Below, one piece after another: positions 44,734 through 54,646 of a stretch of DNA of 64,000 bases. The stretch comes from an uncultured Bryobacteraceae bacterium (GTDB lineage Bacteria; Acidobacteriota; Terriglobia; Bryobacterales; Bryobacteraceae), in contig CAKZUE010000008.1 in assembly GCA_937920635.1 (NCBI GenBank), positions 1-64,000 of the forward strand, written 5' to 3'. Position numbers and translations under genes: made by a program. The stretch's first letter is position 1. The number at the start of each line of letters is the position of its first letter. The notes beneath the pieces are model-generated. The model was not told the DNA's origin. It ran no database searches and saw only the letters and a program-made list of their open reading frames with translations.

Positions 44734-46004
44734 GGCGCCTTCTCCTCGAGCGTCACCACAGTTCTGCCTTCGCGGCGGAACCAGCGGGCGGCGGCGGCCA
44801 GGTCCCGTGGCGAAACGCAGGCATAGGTCCCGAAGAGCCGGTTGACCGTCTCCGGCGTGCGGCGCAGGGCGAGAAAGGGCGCCAGATGCGAGGCTGCGGC
44901 GTCGCTGCGGTTCAGGCCGAGCTGGAAGCGATAAAACAAATGCGCCCGGACCTGTTCCAGCCGCTCCTCCGGAGGCGGTTCGGCGGCGAGCCGGTCCAGC
45001 TCGTCTTCCATGGCGCGGCGGACATCGGCCGTGCGCTGCGGCTGCTTGACGCGCGCCACCACGGTGAAGAGGTACGGGTCGAGGTGGTCCACCTGATTGG
45101 CCCATAGTTCGTCCGCCCACTGCTCTTCAATCACGAGGCGGCGGTAGAGTTCGGAGCCCTCGCTGAAGCTCAGCGCGGAGATCAGGTCCAGGGCGGCGCA
45201 CTCGACGCTCGTGTCCTCGTAAGCAGGCGCGCGCTGCGCGACGGCCACATAGGGCAAGGCGTGCGTCTCCCATTCGATCCGCGCCTCGCGGGGCGCCGTC
45301 TGCGCCGGTTCCTGCGGGACTTCCAGCCTGTAGGCCCCGCGCGGCCACGGGCCCCAGTGTGGTTCGACAAGAGAGCGCACCCGCGGCGGTTCGATGTCGC
45401 CGGCGATGAGCAGCGTCGTGTTTTCCGGGCGGTAAAAGCGGTCGAAGAAGGCGAGGCTGTAATCGTACATCTCCGGCATGCGCTCGATGTCGCGCAGGAA
45501 GCCCATCGTCGTGTGCTTGTAGGGATGCACGTCGAAAGCCGTATCGCGCAGCTTTTCGTGCAGGCGGTTCAGAGGCTCGGCGCTGTCTTTCCAGTACTCG
45601 CCGAGCACGGCCAGAGCCTCGGTCCGGAAGTCCTCCTCGCTGTATTCGAGATGCAGGAAACGGTCGGCTTCCATGGCAAGCAGCGTGTCGAGGTCTTCCG
45701 CAGCGAGCGTCGTGTGGTAGACGGTGCGGTCGTCCTCCGTATAGGCGTTGGAGGAGGCGCCGAGCCGCTGGAGTTCCCGCTCGTAGCGCTCCGGCGGCCA
45801 GTCAGGAGTGCCGCGGAACATCATGTGCTCGAAAAAATGCGCGAAGCCGCTGCGGCCGGCCTCGACCTCGTTGCGCGAGCCCGCGTGCACGACGATGTAG
45901 ACGCTGGCCGTGCCGCGCCACGGCAGCGGGACGGTGATCAGCCTCAGGCCGTTGGCGAGATCGTAGAGTTCGTAGTCGAAGGGGAAAGCGTTTCGTTGCG
46001 CCAT
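44730..46004 (-). CDS. M16 zinc metallopeptidase, catalytic subunit
   Basis: 424 residues. The inverted zinc motif HFFEH is at residues 56-60 (FAHFFEHMMFRG) with Glu136 in ALAVLGEYWKD as the distal ligand. HPYKHTTMGFLRDIERM and FYRPENTTLLIAGDIEPP are typical. It cuts peptides in the cytoplasm, as no signal is seen, and probably pairs with the product of 43315-44733. Start at 46004 ([20 protein letters not shown]) fits the family and overlaps the amidase 3' end by 61 bases, an unusually long same-strand overlap. Confidence 0.9.
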   Translation of the reverse strand: MAQRNAFPFDYELYDLANGLRLITVPLPWRGTASVYIVVHAGSRNEVEAGRSGFAHFFEHMMFRGTPDWPPERYERELQRLGASSNAYTEDDRTVYHTTLAAEDLDTLLAMEADRFLHLEYSEEDFRTEALAVLGEYWKDSAEPLNRLHEKLRDTAFDVHPYKHTTMGFLRDIERMPEMYDYSLAFFDRFYRPENTTLLIAGDIEPPRVRSLVEPHWGPWPRGAYRLEVPQEPAQTAPREARIEWETHALPYVAVAQRAPAYEDTSVECAALDLISALSFSEGSELYRRLVIEEQWADELWANQVDHLDPYLFTVVARVKQPQRTADVRRAMEDELDRLAAEPPPEERLEQVRAHLFYRFQLGLNRSDAAASHLAPFLALRRTPETVNRLFGTYACVSPRDLAAAARWFRREGRTVVTLEEKAP

Positions 46005-47323
46005 GCGTCACCGCGAATCTCTTCGTACATTTCCGCCACGCCGATCAGCCGCTCGTCTTCGTAGGGCGCGCCGATGAGCTGCACCCCCACGGGCATTCCC
46101 TCGCCGTTGACACCCGCCGGGACCGCCATGGCAGGCAGCCCGAACAGGTTGGCGGGAGTGAGCGGGCGCGCGGCCTCCAGAATGGGCATTGGCGGTTGCC
46201 GGTGCGGGAATGCGGCGGTCCCGAATGCGGGCGCGACGAGCACCGCCTCCTCGCTGAGGTGTTCGAGCAGCCGGGCGCGCGCCGCATCGCGCTCCGCCAG
46301 CACCGCCAGCAGCCGCTCCGTGGTGACGGTTTCGCGCGCTTCCTGCATCAGCGCCGTGCCCGTCCAGGCGCACTCCTGCTCGCGCCCGGCGGTCATGGCG
46401 CGCAGGCTCTGGGTGAGGAGATCGACGAACAGCACCCGCCACAGCTCGTGCGCTCCTTCGAGGAGGCGGGCGTCAAAATCCATCTTTTCGAAGCCCGCCT
46501 GCCAGAGCCGCTCCGCCGCGCGGACGGCCGCCGCGGCGCACTCCGGCCGCACGCCTCCCGGCAGCCAGAGCGCGATCTTCGTGCGGCGGATCTCCGGGCT
46601 GCGCCAGGGGACGGGCGCGCTGAACGGATCACGAACATCCCAGCCGGCGAGCGTTTCAAACAAAATCCGCACATCGCGTGCAGTCCGGGCCATCGGGCCG
46701 CCCACCCCCATGAACCCCCCGGGATGGCCGATGACGGGCCAGTGGCCGCCCGCACCCACGCGGCCGGGCGTCGGTTTCAAACCACAGATGCCGCAGAAGT
46801 GGGCCGGCTCGCGGATGGAGCCGCCGCCGTCGCTGCCAACGCCCCCGGCGCTCATAAAAGACGCAATGGCCGCCGCTTCGCCGCCGCTAGAACCGCCGGG
46901 CGTGAACTCAGGATTCCACGGGTGGTTCGTGCGGCCGATGATGCGGTTGTCGGTCTCGTAGTAGTAGAGAAACTCGGGGCAGGAAGTCTTGCCAAGAATG
47001 ACGGCGCCGGCGGCTTTCAGCCGCGCCGCGGCGGTGGAATCGCGCGCGGCCCGTTCCTCGCGCCGCAGCAGGCTGCCGCAATAGGTGACGCGCCCTTCGA
47101 GGTCGAAGCTGTCCTTGACCGTCACGGGAATGCCGGCCAGCGGGCCTTCGAGCCTCTGGCGGGCCCGCCGCCTCGCCTCTTCCGCAAGGATCTCGATAAA
47201 AGCATTCACGCGCGGATTTGTTTTTTCGATCTCCTCGAGATGCGCCTCGACGAGCTCCGCGGCGCTCGCTTCGCGCCGCTCGAGAGCCTCCCGCATCCGC
47301 CACAGCGGCAAACGGTTCCACAT
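45944..47323 (-). CDS. Amidase signature family hydrolase
   Basis: 459 residues. Amidase signature with the Ser-cisSer-Lys triad: [14 protein letters not shown] (Lys), [11 protein letters not shown] (the cis-Ser region) and [18 protein letters not shown] with the nucleophilic Ser. [18 protein letters not shown] is the family consensus. It hydrolyses an amide; substrates range from acyl amides to Gln-tRNA precursors, and no gatB/gatC is near, so it is not GatA. The C-terminal 20 residues are read in another frame of the M16 gene. Divergent from moeA, with 36 bases between starts. Confidence 0.9.
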   Translation of the reverse strand: MWNRLPLWRMREALERREASAAELVEAHLEEIEKTNPRVNAFIEILAEEARRRARQRLEGPLAGIPVTVKDSFDLEGRVTYCGSLLRREERAARDSTAAARLKAAGAVILGKTSCPEFLYYYETDNRIIGRTNHPWNPEFTPGGSSGGEAAAIASFMSAGGVGSDGGGSIREPAHFCGICGLKPTPGRVGAGGHWPVIGHPGGFMGVGGPMARTARDVRILFETLAGWDVRDPFSAPVPWRSPEIRRTKIALWLPGGVRPECAAAAVRAAERLWQAGFEKMDFDARLLEGAHELWRVLFVDLLTQSLRAMTAGREQECAWTGTALMQEARETVTTERLLAVLAERDAARARLLEHLSEEAVLVAPAFGTAAFPHRQPPMPILEAARPLTPANLFGLPAMAVPAGVNGEGMPVGVQLIGAPYEDERLIGVAEMYEEIRGDAWRNETLSPSTTNSTISPTA

Positions 47324-47359
47324 GCTTCCAGCCTAGCAACGGCGGGGCCCGCTGCTACA

Positions 47360-48562
47360 ATGGCGCATGTGGCGGCGTTGACCTTCGAACAGGCCCGTGC
47401 GGTCATCCTCGAACGCGTGGCCGGGCGCGCGGCGCGGCCGGCGGTGGAAGCCGTGCCGCTGGATGCGGCGTGCGGGCGGGTGCTCGCGGAAACCGTGGCC
47501 GCCGACCGCGACTATCCTCCCGAGCCGCGCTCGATGCGCGACGGATTCGCGCTCCAGTCTTCGTCGACGCCCGGCGAACTGCGCGTGCTCGGCGAAGTGC
47601 GCGCGGGCGAGCCGTGCCGCTTCACGGTGGGCGCGGGCGAGGCGGTGGAGATCATGACGGGCGCATCGGTTCCGGAAGGCGCCGACGCGGTAGTCATGAT
47701 CGAACATGTTTCGGTACAGGACGGCAGGCTCCGCGTGCCGCAGCCCGTGGAGCCGGGCGCCAACGTCAGCCCCCAAGGCTCCAGCCTCAGAGCTGGCGCG
47801 GTTGCCGTGGAGAGCGGCACGCGCCTCTCCCCTGCATCGATTGCTCTGCTGGCTGCCGTCGGGGCGGCGCAGGTGCCCGTGTTCGCGCCGCCGCGCGTGG
47901 CGGTGCTCCCCACGGGCGACGAGCTCGTCGAAATCGGCGAGCGCCCCGAGCCGTGGCAGATCCGAAATTCCAACTCTCATGCCCTGGCGGCCCAGGTGCG
48001 GCGGGCGGGCGGCGTTCCCGTAGTGCTGCCCCCCGTCCGGGACCGGCTGGAGGCGACGGTGGCGGCGCTCCAGGAGGCGCTGAAACAGGATCTGGTGCTT
48101 TTGTCGGGCGGCGTATCGGCGGGCAAGTACGATCTGGTGGAGCAGGCGCTGGAGCGGTTCGGGGCGTCGTTCTATTTCGACCGGGTGCTGATCCAGCCGG
48201 GGCAGCCGTGCGTGTTCGGACGCGCCGGGGAGACGTTTTTCTTCGGGCTGCCGGGAAACCCTGCCTCGACGTTTGTGTGCTTCGAGATCTTCGCCCGCGC
48301 CGCGCTGGACCTGCTGGGCGGCGTGGCGCAGCCGCAGTTGCCATTTGCTTATGCAGTGCTGGCCGAACCCTTCCGGCACAGGCCAGGGCTGACCCGCTTC
48401 CTGCCGGCGCGGCTCGAAGACGGCGCCCGGCTGCACCCGATCGCCTGGGGCGGCTCCGGCGACGTGCGCGCGCTCGCCGGCGCCAACTGCTTTCTGGTGG
48501 CCGACCCGGACAGGCCGCAGTACGAGGCCGGAGAGCTGATCCGTGTGCTGATGGCCGTATGA
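47360..48562 (+). CDS. moeA: Molybdopterin molybdenumtransferase MoeA
   Basis: 400 residues. [10 protein letters not shown] holds the early DG motif, [20 protein letters not shown] the domain 3 start, and [19 protein letters not shown] the MPT-binding loop. [16 protein letters not shown] and [15 protein letters not shown] are the nucleotide-pocket motifs, and [20 protein letters not shown] is the active-site loop. It inserts molybdate into adenylylated molybdopterin. A TACAAT sequence overlaps the ATG, so an in-frame GTG at 47369 could be the start of a leaderless message. It leads the moeA-moaC-mog operon and overlaps moaC (ATGA). Confidence 0.93.
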   Translation: MAHVAALTFEQARAVILERVAGRAARPAVEAVPLDAACGRVLAETVAADRDYPPEPRSMRDGFALQSSSTPGELRVLGEVRAGEPCRFTVGAGEAVEIMTGASVPEGADAVVMIEHVSVQDGRLRVPQPVEPGANVSPQGSSLRAGAVAVESGTRLSPASIALLAAVGAAQVPVFAPPRVAVLPTGDELVEIGERPEPWQIRNSNSHALAAQVRRAGGVPVVLPPVRDRLEATVAALQEALKQDLVLLSGGVSAGKYDLVEQALERFGASFYFDRVLIQPGQPCVFGRAGETFFFGLPGNPASTFVCFEIFARAALDLLGGVAQPQLPFAYAVLAEPFRHRPGLTRFLPARLEDGARLHPIAWGGSGDVRALAGANCFLVADPDRPQYEAGELIRVLMAV

Positions 48563-49026
48563 AGAAACTGTCCCATTACGATGAAGCGGGCCGCGCCCGC
48601 ATGGTGGACGTCAGCGCCAAGGCGGCCACCACGCGCACGGCGCGCGCGGGGGCGCTGGTGCGCATGAAACCGGAGGTGATTCAGGCGCTGGGGCGCAATC
48701 CGAAGGGCGACCCGCTCGAGGTGGCGCGCATCGCCGGCATCCAGGCGGCCAAGCGCACCGCCGAGCTGATCCCGATGTGCCACCCGCTTCCTTTGACGCA
48801 CGCCGACGTGGACGTGCGGGTGGAGGCGCGCGGGGTGCGGATCGAAAGCTCGGTGTCGACCACCGCGCAGACAGGCGTGGAAATGGAGGCGTTGACGGCG
48901 GCGGCAGTGGCGGCGCTCACTGTATACGACATGACCAAGGCGCTCGACAAGTCGATCACGATTGAACGGGTCCGGCTGCTCGAAAAGACCGGCGGCAAGT
49001 CGGGCCATTACCGTCGCGGCAAGTGA
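48559..49026 (+). CDS. moaC: Cyclic pyranopterin monophosphate synthase MoaC
   Basis: 155 residues. [18 protein letters not shown] is the N-terminal core, and [20 protein letters not shown] followed by LTHADVDV carries the catalytic His and substrate pocket. [20 protein letters not shown] and [14 protein letters not shown] complete the family pattern. It makes cPMP after the MoaA radical step; moaA is not in the window. The ATG overlaps the moeA stop. Length normal. Confidence 0.95.
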   Translation: MKKLSHYDEAGRARMVDVSAKAATTRTARAGALVRMKPEVIQALGRNPKGDPLEVARIAGIQAAKRTAELIPMCHPLPLTHADVDVRVEARGVRIESSVSTTAQTGVEMEALTAAAVAALTVYDMTKALDKSITIERVRLLEKTGGKSGHYRRGK

Positions 49027-49517
49027 TGATCCGCATCGCCGTGTTGACCATTTCCGATTCAGGCGCGGCAGGGCTCCGCGCCGACGCCTCCGGTCCGGCG
49101 GTGGCGGCGCTCTGCCAGGAGCAGGGCTGGGAGGTGACCCATCAGGAGATCCTGCCGGACGAGCCGGCGGCGGTCTCGCAGCGGCTCGCCGTACTGGCCG
49201 ACAGCGGTCTTGTTGACGCCATCCTGACCACGGGAGGCACGGGCATCACGGCGCGCGATTCGACACCGGAAGCCACGCGCGCCGTGCTCGAAAAAGAACT
49301 TCCTGGCCTCGGCGAGCTGATGCGCGCGGAAGGGCTGCGGCACACGCGGCGGGCGGTGCTGAGCCGCGCCGCCGCCGGCACGCGCGGCCGCTGCCTGATC
49401 GTGAATCTGCCCGGCTCGCCCAAAGGTGCCGTCCAGTCGCTGGGTGCTATCTTGGATCTCGTGCCCCACATTGTCGAGCTGCTTCAGGGCCAGACGCAGC
49501 ACCGGCAGGAGACGTAA
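49026..49517 (+). CDS. mog: Molybdopterin adenylyltransferase (MogA/MoaB)
   Basis: 163 residues from ATG 49026, which shares one base with the moaC stop; a GTG at 49023 is also possible. [33 protein letters not shown] (the GGTG MPT loop and its DxT) and VNLPGSPKGAVQSLGAIL are the MoCF-biosynthesis fold motifs. It adenylylates molybdopterin before MoeA acts. Third gene of the molybdenum cofactor operon. Confidence 0.93.
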   Translation: MIRIAVLTISDSGAAGLRADASGPAVAALCQEQGWEVTHQEILPDEPAAVSQRLAVLADSGLVDAILTTGGTGITARDSTPEATRAVLEKELPGLGELMRAEGLRHTRRAVLSRAAAGTRGRCLIVNLPGSPKGAVQSLGAILDLVPHIVELLQGQTQHRQET

Positions 49518-49525
49518 CTGACCCG

Positions 49526-50701
49526 ATGATTCACGCATCTCACCGAGTGATGAGATTCCTGTGCGCCGCCGCGCTGGCGTGCCTTGCCTGGCCGGCCCTG
49601 GGGCAGTTGACGCTGCCCGGCACGCCGGCCCCTAAGCCGCAAACCCCGGCGAAAAAGCCGCCGCAGATGCCGGGCCAGCCGGCGCCGCAATTGCCGCCGG
49701 AACTGGCTGAAGGGCCGGTGATCCGCGCCACGGTGAACGTGGTTCTGGTGCCCACCACCGTGACCGACGAGAAGGGGCGCTTCGTGCAGGGACTGGAGCC
49801 GCAGGACTTTCTCCTGTACGACAACGACAAGCTCCAGACGATCAGCCGCGACATCGCCTCCCTGCCCCTGTCTCTGGTGGTCTGTATCCAGCGCAGCAGC
49901 AACGTCGATTCGGTCCTGCCCAAGATCCGCCGCATCGGCAACGTGCTGAACGATCTGCTGGTTGGACAGGACGGCGAAGCCGCCGTGCTCGCCTTCCATC
50001 ACGAAATCGAGCTGTTGCAGGATTTCACGCGGGATCCGGACGAGATCAACGCGGCGGTGGCGAAGCTGAAGCCCGGCAGCCGCAGCTCGCGGCTGAACGA
50101 TGCGGTGCAGACGGCGATCCGCATGCTGCGCTACAAGAAGGACCGCCGCAAGGTGATTCTGCTGATCGCCGAAACGCTGGACCGCGCCTCGGAAGCCAGC
50201 GTGAAGGAAGTGGCCACGGAGCTGCAACTGCACAACGTGGACGTCTACACGCTGAACATCAACCGTCTGGTGACGCGGCTTCAGGAAAAGCCCGATCTGC
50301 CCCGGCCGGATCCCTTCCCGCCCGGCGCGCGGCCGAGGCCCGGCGTGGCGCCCGGCGATCCGACGACGCAGGCGCAGATCTCCGGCGCACCGGGCTACGC
50401 GGCGGAATTCGTCCCCGTGGTCGAGGAGATTTTCCGCGCCGCCAAGGCGATTTTCGTGAAAAATCCCGCGGAAGTCTACACGAAATTCACCGGCGGCCGC
50501 GAGTTCGGCTTCACCACGCAGGACGGGCTGGAGCGCGCGGTGGCCGCGATCGGCTCGGAGATCCGCAGCCAGTACATCCTCAGCTACTCGCCCAACAACA
50601 AGATGGAGGGCGGCTTCCACCGCATCCGCGTGGAGGTCAACCGCCCGCGGCTCAAGGTGCGCACGCGGCCCGGCTACTGGATGGCCGCGGTTCCCGAATA
50701 A
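49526..50701 (+). CDS. Secreted VWFA-related protein of acidobacterial type (TIGR03436-like)
   Basis: 391 residues. Sec signal MRFLCAAALACLAWPALGQ from either ATG 49526 or 49550. A proline-rich linker (TPAPKPQTPAKKPPQMPG, residues about 33-50) leads to TVNVVLVPTTVTDEKGRFVQ, QGLEPQDFLLYDND and a VWA-like fold with SLVVCIQRSSNVDS where the MIDAS (DxSxS) should be. The first Asp is missing, so metal-dependent adhesion is doubtful. SRSSRLNDAVQTAIRML and RKVILLIAETLDRASEAS keep the rest of the fold. It lies 8 bases after mog, probably by read-through. A surface or periplasmic adhesion role is inferred. Confidence 0.85.
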   Translation: MIHASHRVMRFLCAAALACLAWPALGQLTLPGTPAPKPQTPAKKPPQMPGQPAPQLPPELAEGPVIRATVNVVLVPTTVTDEKGRFVQGLEPQDFLLYDNDKLQTISRDIASLPLSLVVCIQRSSNVDSVLPKIRRIGNVLNDLLVGQDGEAAVLAFHHEIELLQDFTRDPDEINAAVAKLKPGSRSSRLNDAVQTAIRMLRYKKDRRKVILLIAETLDRASEASVKEVATELQLHNVDVYTLNINRLVTRLQEKPDLPRPDPFPPGARPRPGVAPGDPTTQAQISGAPGYAAEFVPVVEEIFRAAKAIFVKNPAEVYTKFTGGREFGFTTQDGLERAVAAIGSEIRSQYILSYSPNNKMEGGFHRIRVEVNRPRLKVRTRPGYWMAAVPE

Positions 50702-50708
50702 GGCCCGC

Positions 50709-51956
50709 TCACGCCGCCCGCCGGAACTCAAGCGCGGCGAAGCTGACCACGCTCTGCGGGTCGATGTTCCACTGCTCGTACAGGCGCAGTTTGCCGCGCG
50801 CCTGAGGCACAGCCTTCAGGAACGTGTAGAAGGGAGCGCTGCCGCACCACTTCAGATCGTCGTGGTTGGGACGGACCAATTCCCAGAAGCCCTCCGCGTC
50901 GCCGTGCTCCAGCCTCTCGATGCGGGCCCGGTCGCGCCCGGCCACCTCCTCCATCTCGCCGCGATTGGCTTCCGCCTCCACCGGATCGCCGTAGCGGCGC
51001 CCCATGTGGGCCATGTCCACCCCCAGCACCCAGCACAGCCGCGAGCCCTCCGCGGCGCCGATTTCTCCCAGCGCGTCGAAGAACTCGCGCACGCCGTCGT
51101 CTTCCTCGGGCGCCCCGCCGCGGTACAGGCTGCGGGCGAACGGCCCCACCAGCACGGGCAGGATCCGGATCTCGGGGCCGAAGATCGCCTGGAGGAACAA
51201 CACCTGAAACTCGATGGAGTGCTCCACGGCGTGGCAATAGTCTTCCATCTTCGAGGCGCGCGGCGCCTTCGCCGCAAGCTTTTCGGCCAGAGCCCGCTCC
51301 GTGCGCGCCGTTCCGAATGGAGTGACAAAATCCTTGCGCGTCAGACCGAATTTTTCCGGCTCGCCATAGTGCGACGTCCCGAGCACGACAAAAGTGCGGT
51401 CCGCCAGCGCCGGACTCAATGCGCGGTAGGCTTCGCGGTAACACGTCCAGCCACCCTCGGGACTCACGTGCGGCGCGGCAATGCCGAGGATGTCCTCGCC
51501 GCCCGCGCCCAGTTCCAGCCCCTGCTGCTCCATCCACTCCCGCAGCATCCCGGGCTCTTCCGGATAGGCGGCGCCGGCATGGGCGGGACCGCGCACTTCG
51601 GCCGCGGCGAACTCCCTGTGCCGCGCTTCCTTCATCTCTTCGAACACAGGGCCTTCCAGGAAGCCCGCCCGCTCCAGCGCGTCCCTGAGATGGTTCATGA
51701 TCTCGCCGCTGCGGAGGTCGTTCGTCATGCGGTAGATGGCCTCGCGCAGCTCGTCTTCGCTCTGTTCCCCGTCGAACATCGCCAGCAGCGGCACCAGCGG
51801 CGGCGGCACGATCAGCGTGACATCGGAATAGCCGAACGGATCGCGCATCATCAGCCCGGGGCGGTCTTCCAGCGGAGACGGCAGGAAGTCGAGGTCCATC
51901 CGCAGGCGAGGTAGTGGTTTCGACACCACTCCATCATAATGTGAAGTGCAGATCAA
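50709..51956 (-). CDS. MEMO1-family protein (AmmeMemoRadiSam protein B-like)
   Basis: Up to 415 residues; in-frame ATG 51899 (MDLDFLPSPLEDRPGL) is the likeliest true start. The N-terminal third is a small helical domain (EQSEDELREAIYRMTNDLRS). The MEMO domain follows: IAAPHVSPEGGWTCYREAY, TFVVLGTSHYGEPE, CHAVEHSIEFQVLFLQ and VLGVDMAHMGRRYGDP, with the conserved His and Asp residues. In bacteria MEMO often travels with an AMMECR1 protein and a radical-SAM enzyme; neither is next to it here. Convergent with the VWFA gene, 7 bases between stops. Confidence 0.87.
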   Translation of the reverse strand: MICTSHYDGVVSKPLPRLRMDLDFLPSPLEDRPGLMMRDPFGYSDVTLIVPPPLVPLLAMFDGEQSEDELREAIYRMTNDLRSGEIMNHLRDALERAGFLEGPVFEEMKEARHREFAAAEVRGPAHAGAAYPEEPGMLREWMEQQGLELGAGGEDILGIAAPHVSPEGGWTCYREAYRALSPALADRTFVVLGTSHYGEPEKFGLTRKDFVTPFGTARTERALAEKLAAKAPRASKMEDYCHAVEHSIEFQVLFLQAIFGPEIRILPVLVGPFARSLYRGGAPEEDDGVREFFDALGEIGAAEGSRLCWVLGVDMAHMGRRYGDPVEAEANRGEMEEVAGRDRARIERLEHGDAEGFWELVRPNHDDLKWCGSAPFYTFLKAVPQARGKLRLYEQWNIDPQSVVSFAALEFRRAA

Positions 51957-52004
51957 AACCCGCCGGCTCCGGCGGGTTCATTCCATCGACCGGGGGTGAA
52001 AGAG

Positions 52005-52295
52005 ATGCAACCTTTGCAACCGCAGGAGATTTCGGGTGCGCTGCAGGCGCTGCCGGAATGGACATACGAAGGCGGCGAATTGCGCCGCCGCTACCAGTTT
52101 CCTTCTTTTACTTACGCCATGGCCTTTCTGGCTGGCGCGGCGACCGTGATCGAAAAGATGAACCACCATCCCGACTGGTCGAACGTCTACAACCGCGTCG
52201 ATGTCCGCCTCTCCACGCATGATGCGGGAGGTGTCACCCAACTCGACCTGGATCTTGCCGCACAAATGGAATCCCTGGCACAGAGGTTGTTATGA
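52005..52295 (+). CDS. phhB: Pterin-4-alpha-carbinolamine dehydratase
   Basis: 96 residues from ATG 52005, chosen because a GGGGG run lies about 9 bases upstream; a GTG at 51996 is possible. LPEWTYEGGELRRRYQFPSF, then EKMNHHPDWSNVYNRVDVRL and STHDAGGVTQLDLDLA, gives the PCD core with His-His-Pro-Asp. It dehydrates carbinolamine pterin, in the recycling of tetrahydrobiopterin or as a folate-related enzyme. Overlaps the next start by 4 bases. Confidence 0.92.
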   Translation: MQPLQPQEISGALQALPEWTYEGGELRRRYQFPSFTYAMAFLAGAATVIEKMNHHPDWSNVYNRVDVRLSTHDAGGVTQLDLDLAAQMESLAQRLL

Positions 52296-54622
52296 AGAAA
52301 TCCGTACTGGCAGTTTTGCTCGCTTTCGGGGTCTGCGCGCAGACGAATTTTCCCGGCTCGCCGCATCTGGATGCGGCCATCGAGGATGCCATCGCGAAAG
52401 ACCAGATCCCCGGCGCGGTGTGCCTGGCGGCGAAGCTGGATAAAGACGGACGCATGGAAGTGCTCCACTTCAGGGCGTACGGCAACCGCGCGCTCGTGCC
52501 GGAGCGCGAGCCGATGACCGCCGACACGGTTTTCGATGCGGCATCGCTCACGAAAGTGGTGGCCACCACGGCTTCGCTGATGAAGCTCTTCGAACAGGGC
52601 AAGGTGCGGCTGAACGACCGCGTCACCGAGTATCTGCCGGAATTCCAGGGCGGCAAGAGCGACATCACCGTCCGGCAACTGCTCACGCATTTTTCCGGAT
52701 TGCGCCCGGATCTGGATCTCGAGCCGGAGTGGGCGGGCTATGAAACGGGCATCGCCAAAGCGCTTGTGGACCAGCCGGTGGCCGAGCCGGGACAGCGGTT
52801 CATCTATTCCGACATCAACTTCATCCTGCTGGGCGAGATCGTGCGCGTGGTTTCCGGGCGCCGGCTGGATCAATTCGCCCGCGAGGAGGTGTTCCTGCCC
52901 CTCGGAATGAACGATACCCTGTTCAATCCGCCCGCGGATTGGCGGCCGAGAATAGCGCCGACGGAGATTGTGAAAGGCACGCTGCTGCGCGGCGCCGTGC
53001 ATGATCCCACCACGCGCTACATGGGCGGCGTGGCGGGCCATGCCGGGATGTTCACCACCGCCGAGGACCTGGCGCGCTTCGCAACGATGATCCTGAACCT
53101 CGGGCGCCTGCCGGACGGACGCCAGTTCGTGAGCCCTCTCACCATCCGCAAGTTCGCCGAGCCGCAGACGCCGCCCATCCAGCCAACGCTCCGCGGACTG
53201 GGCTGGGACATCGATTCGCCTTACTCAGGCAACCGCGGCGAACTCTACCCGCTCGGCTCGTTCGGGCACACGGGATTCACGGGCACCTCGCTGTGGATCG
53301 ACCCCGAGACGCGGAGCTTTGTCGTGCTGCTGGCCAACAGCGTCCACCCGAAGCTGCGCCCGGCGATCACTCCCCTGCGCTCGCGGGTGGCGACGATCGT
53401 CGCCGCGGCGCTGGGCGTCGACGCGCCCGGAGTGTCGCTGACGGGCTTCCATGAACTCCAGCCGCTGCGGGCGCTGGGGCGCAATGTGGAGGTGCAGACC
53501 GGACTGGACGTGCTGGAGACCGGCGGTTTTCAGATGCTGATGGGAAAGCGCGTCGGTCTGATCACCAACCACACCGGACTGACGCGCGACGGGCGCCGCA
53601 ACATCGACGCCATGCTCGCAGCAGGCGTGCGCCTGACGGCCCTGTTTTCTCCCGAGCACGGCATCGCCGGCACGGAGGACCACGAAAACATCAACCACGG
53701 AAAAGACCCCGCTACCGGAATTCCCGTCTGGAGCCTTTACCGCGGCAAAGACCGGAAACCGTCGCCGGAAATGCTGCGGCAGGTGGACATCCTCGTCTTC
53801 GATATCCAGGACATCGGCGCCCGCTTTTACACCTATCTGTCAACGATGAAAAACGCCATGCAGGCTGCGGCGGAGGCCAAAGTGCCCTTCGTGGTGCTCG
53901 ACCGGCCGAATCCCATCACGGGCGGCCATGTGGAAGGGCCGATGCTGGACAAAGAGGCGGTTTCTTTTGTCGGCTGCTCGGTCTTGCCGTTGCGCCACGG
54001 CATGACGCTGGGAGAACTGGCCCGGATGATCAACTCGGAGGAGAAAATCGGCGCGCAGCTTGAGGTGGTGGCCATGAAGAACTGGCGGCGGCGGGACTGG
54101 TTCGATTCCACCAGCCTGATCTGGGTGGACCCCTCTCCGAATATGCGTTCCCTGGCCGCCGCGCTGTTGTATCCCGGAGTGGCGATGCTCGAATACGCCC
54201 GGAATTATTCGGTGGGCCGCGGCACTCCGGCGCCGTTCGAGCAGATCGGCGCTGACTGGATCGACGGACGGCAACTGGCGGCGTATCTGAATCGCCGGAT
54301 GGTGCCCGGCGTGCGCTTCCACCCCGTGCGGTTTACGCCCGCGGACTCAAACTTCAAGGGCAAAACCATCGAAGGCGTGCGGTTCGTGATTGTCGACCGG
54401 GAAGGGTTTTCCTCGTTGAGGCTGGGGCTGGAACTGGCTGCGGCGCTGAATAAGCTCTATCCGGGAAAGTTGGACTTCGAAGGCAATTACCGCCTGATAG
54501 GCAACCGGGAGGCGATGAATGCCATCCTGGCCGGAGCCGATCCCCGGACGCTGGAGCCGAGGATTCAGGAGAAGCTGAGGGATTTTCTCTCCGTAAGGGC
54601 CCGCTACCTTCTCTATCCGTAA
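52292..54622 (+). CDS. Secreted serine beta-lactamase-like / DUF1343 (NamZ-like exo-muramidase) fusion
   Basis: 776 residues. Sec signal MKKSVLAVLLAFGVCAQ. Residues about 25-385 form a class-C-type penicillin-binding fold: SLTK with Ser85 and Lys88, YSD at 172-174 where YxN is usual, and HTG at 326-328. Residues about 400-776 are a DUF1343 domain of the NamZ exo-N-acetylmuramidase type: GKRVGLITNHTGLTRDGRRN, LFSPEHGIAG (residues 451-460), FDIQDIGARFYTYLST, NPITGGHVEGPMLD and MNAILAGADP. The combination would trim peptide stems and release terminal MurNAc from murein fragments outside the cytoplasm. Both activities are inferred from family. ATGA overlap with phhB. Confidence 0.9.
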   Translation: MKKSVLAVLLAFGVCAQTNFPGSPHLDAAIEDAIAKDQIPGAVCLAAKLDKDGRMEVLHFRAYGNRALVPEREPMTADTVFDAASLTKVVATTASLMKLFEQGKVRLNDRVTEYLPEFQGGKSDITVRQLLTHFSGLRPDLDLEPEWAGYETGIAKALVDQPVAEPGQRFIYSDINFILLGEIVRVVSGRRLDQFAREEVFLPLGMNDTLFNPPADWRPRIAPTEIVKGTLLRGAVHDPTTRYMGGVAGHAGMFTTAEDLARFATMILNLGRLPDGRQFVSPLTIRKFAEPQTPPIQPTLRGLGWDIDSPYSGNRGELYPLGSFGHTGFTGTSLWIDPETRSFVVLLANSVHPKLRPAITPLRSRVATIVAAALGVDAPGVSLTGFHELQPLRALGRNVEVQTGLDVLETGGFQMLMGKRVGLITNHTGLTRDGRRNIDAMLAAGVRLTALFSPEHGIAGTEDHENINHGKDPATGIPVWSLYRGKDRKPSPEMLRQVDILVFDIQDIGARFYTYLSTMKNAMQAAAEAKVPFVVLDRPNPITGGHVEGPMLDKEAVSFVGCSVLPLRHGMTLGELARMINSEEKIGAQLEVVAMKNWRRRDWFDSTSLIWVDPSPNMRSLAAALLYPGVAMLEYARNYSVGRGTPAPFEQIGADWIDGRQLAAYLNRRMVPGVRFHPVRFTPADSNFKGKTIEGVRFVIVDREGFSSLRLGLELAAALNKLYPGKLDFEGNYRLIGNREAMNAILAGADPRTLEPRIQEKLRDFLSVRARYLLYP

Positions 54623-54646
54623 TGCTCAGGGCAAAGGAAGTGCAAA

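Noticed and set aside
43315-47323. M16 pair plus amidase as a toxin or bacteriocin maturation locus
   Set aside because: M16 heterodimers of this type are widespread housekeeping peptidases, and no small precursor peptide gene is beside them.
54099-54109. GGTTCGATTCC, resembling the T-loop of a tRNA
   Set aside because: It lies inside the NamZ domain coding sequence and no acceptor stem or anticodon arm can be drawn around it.
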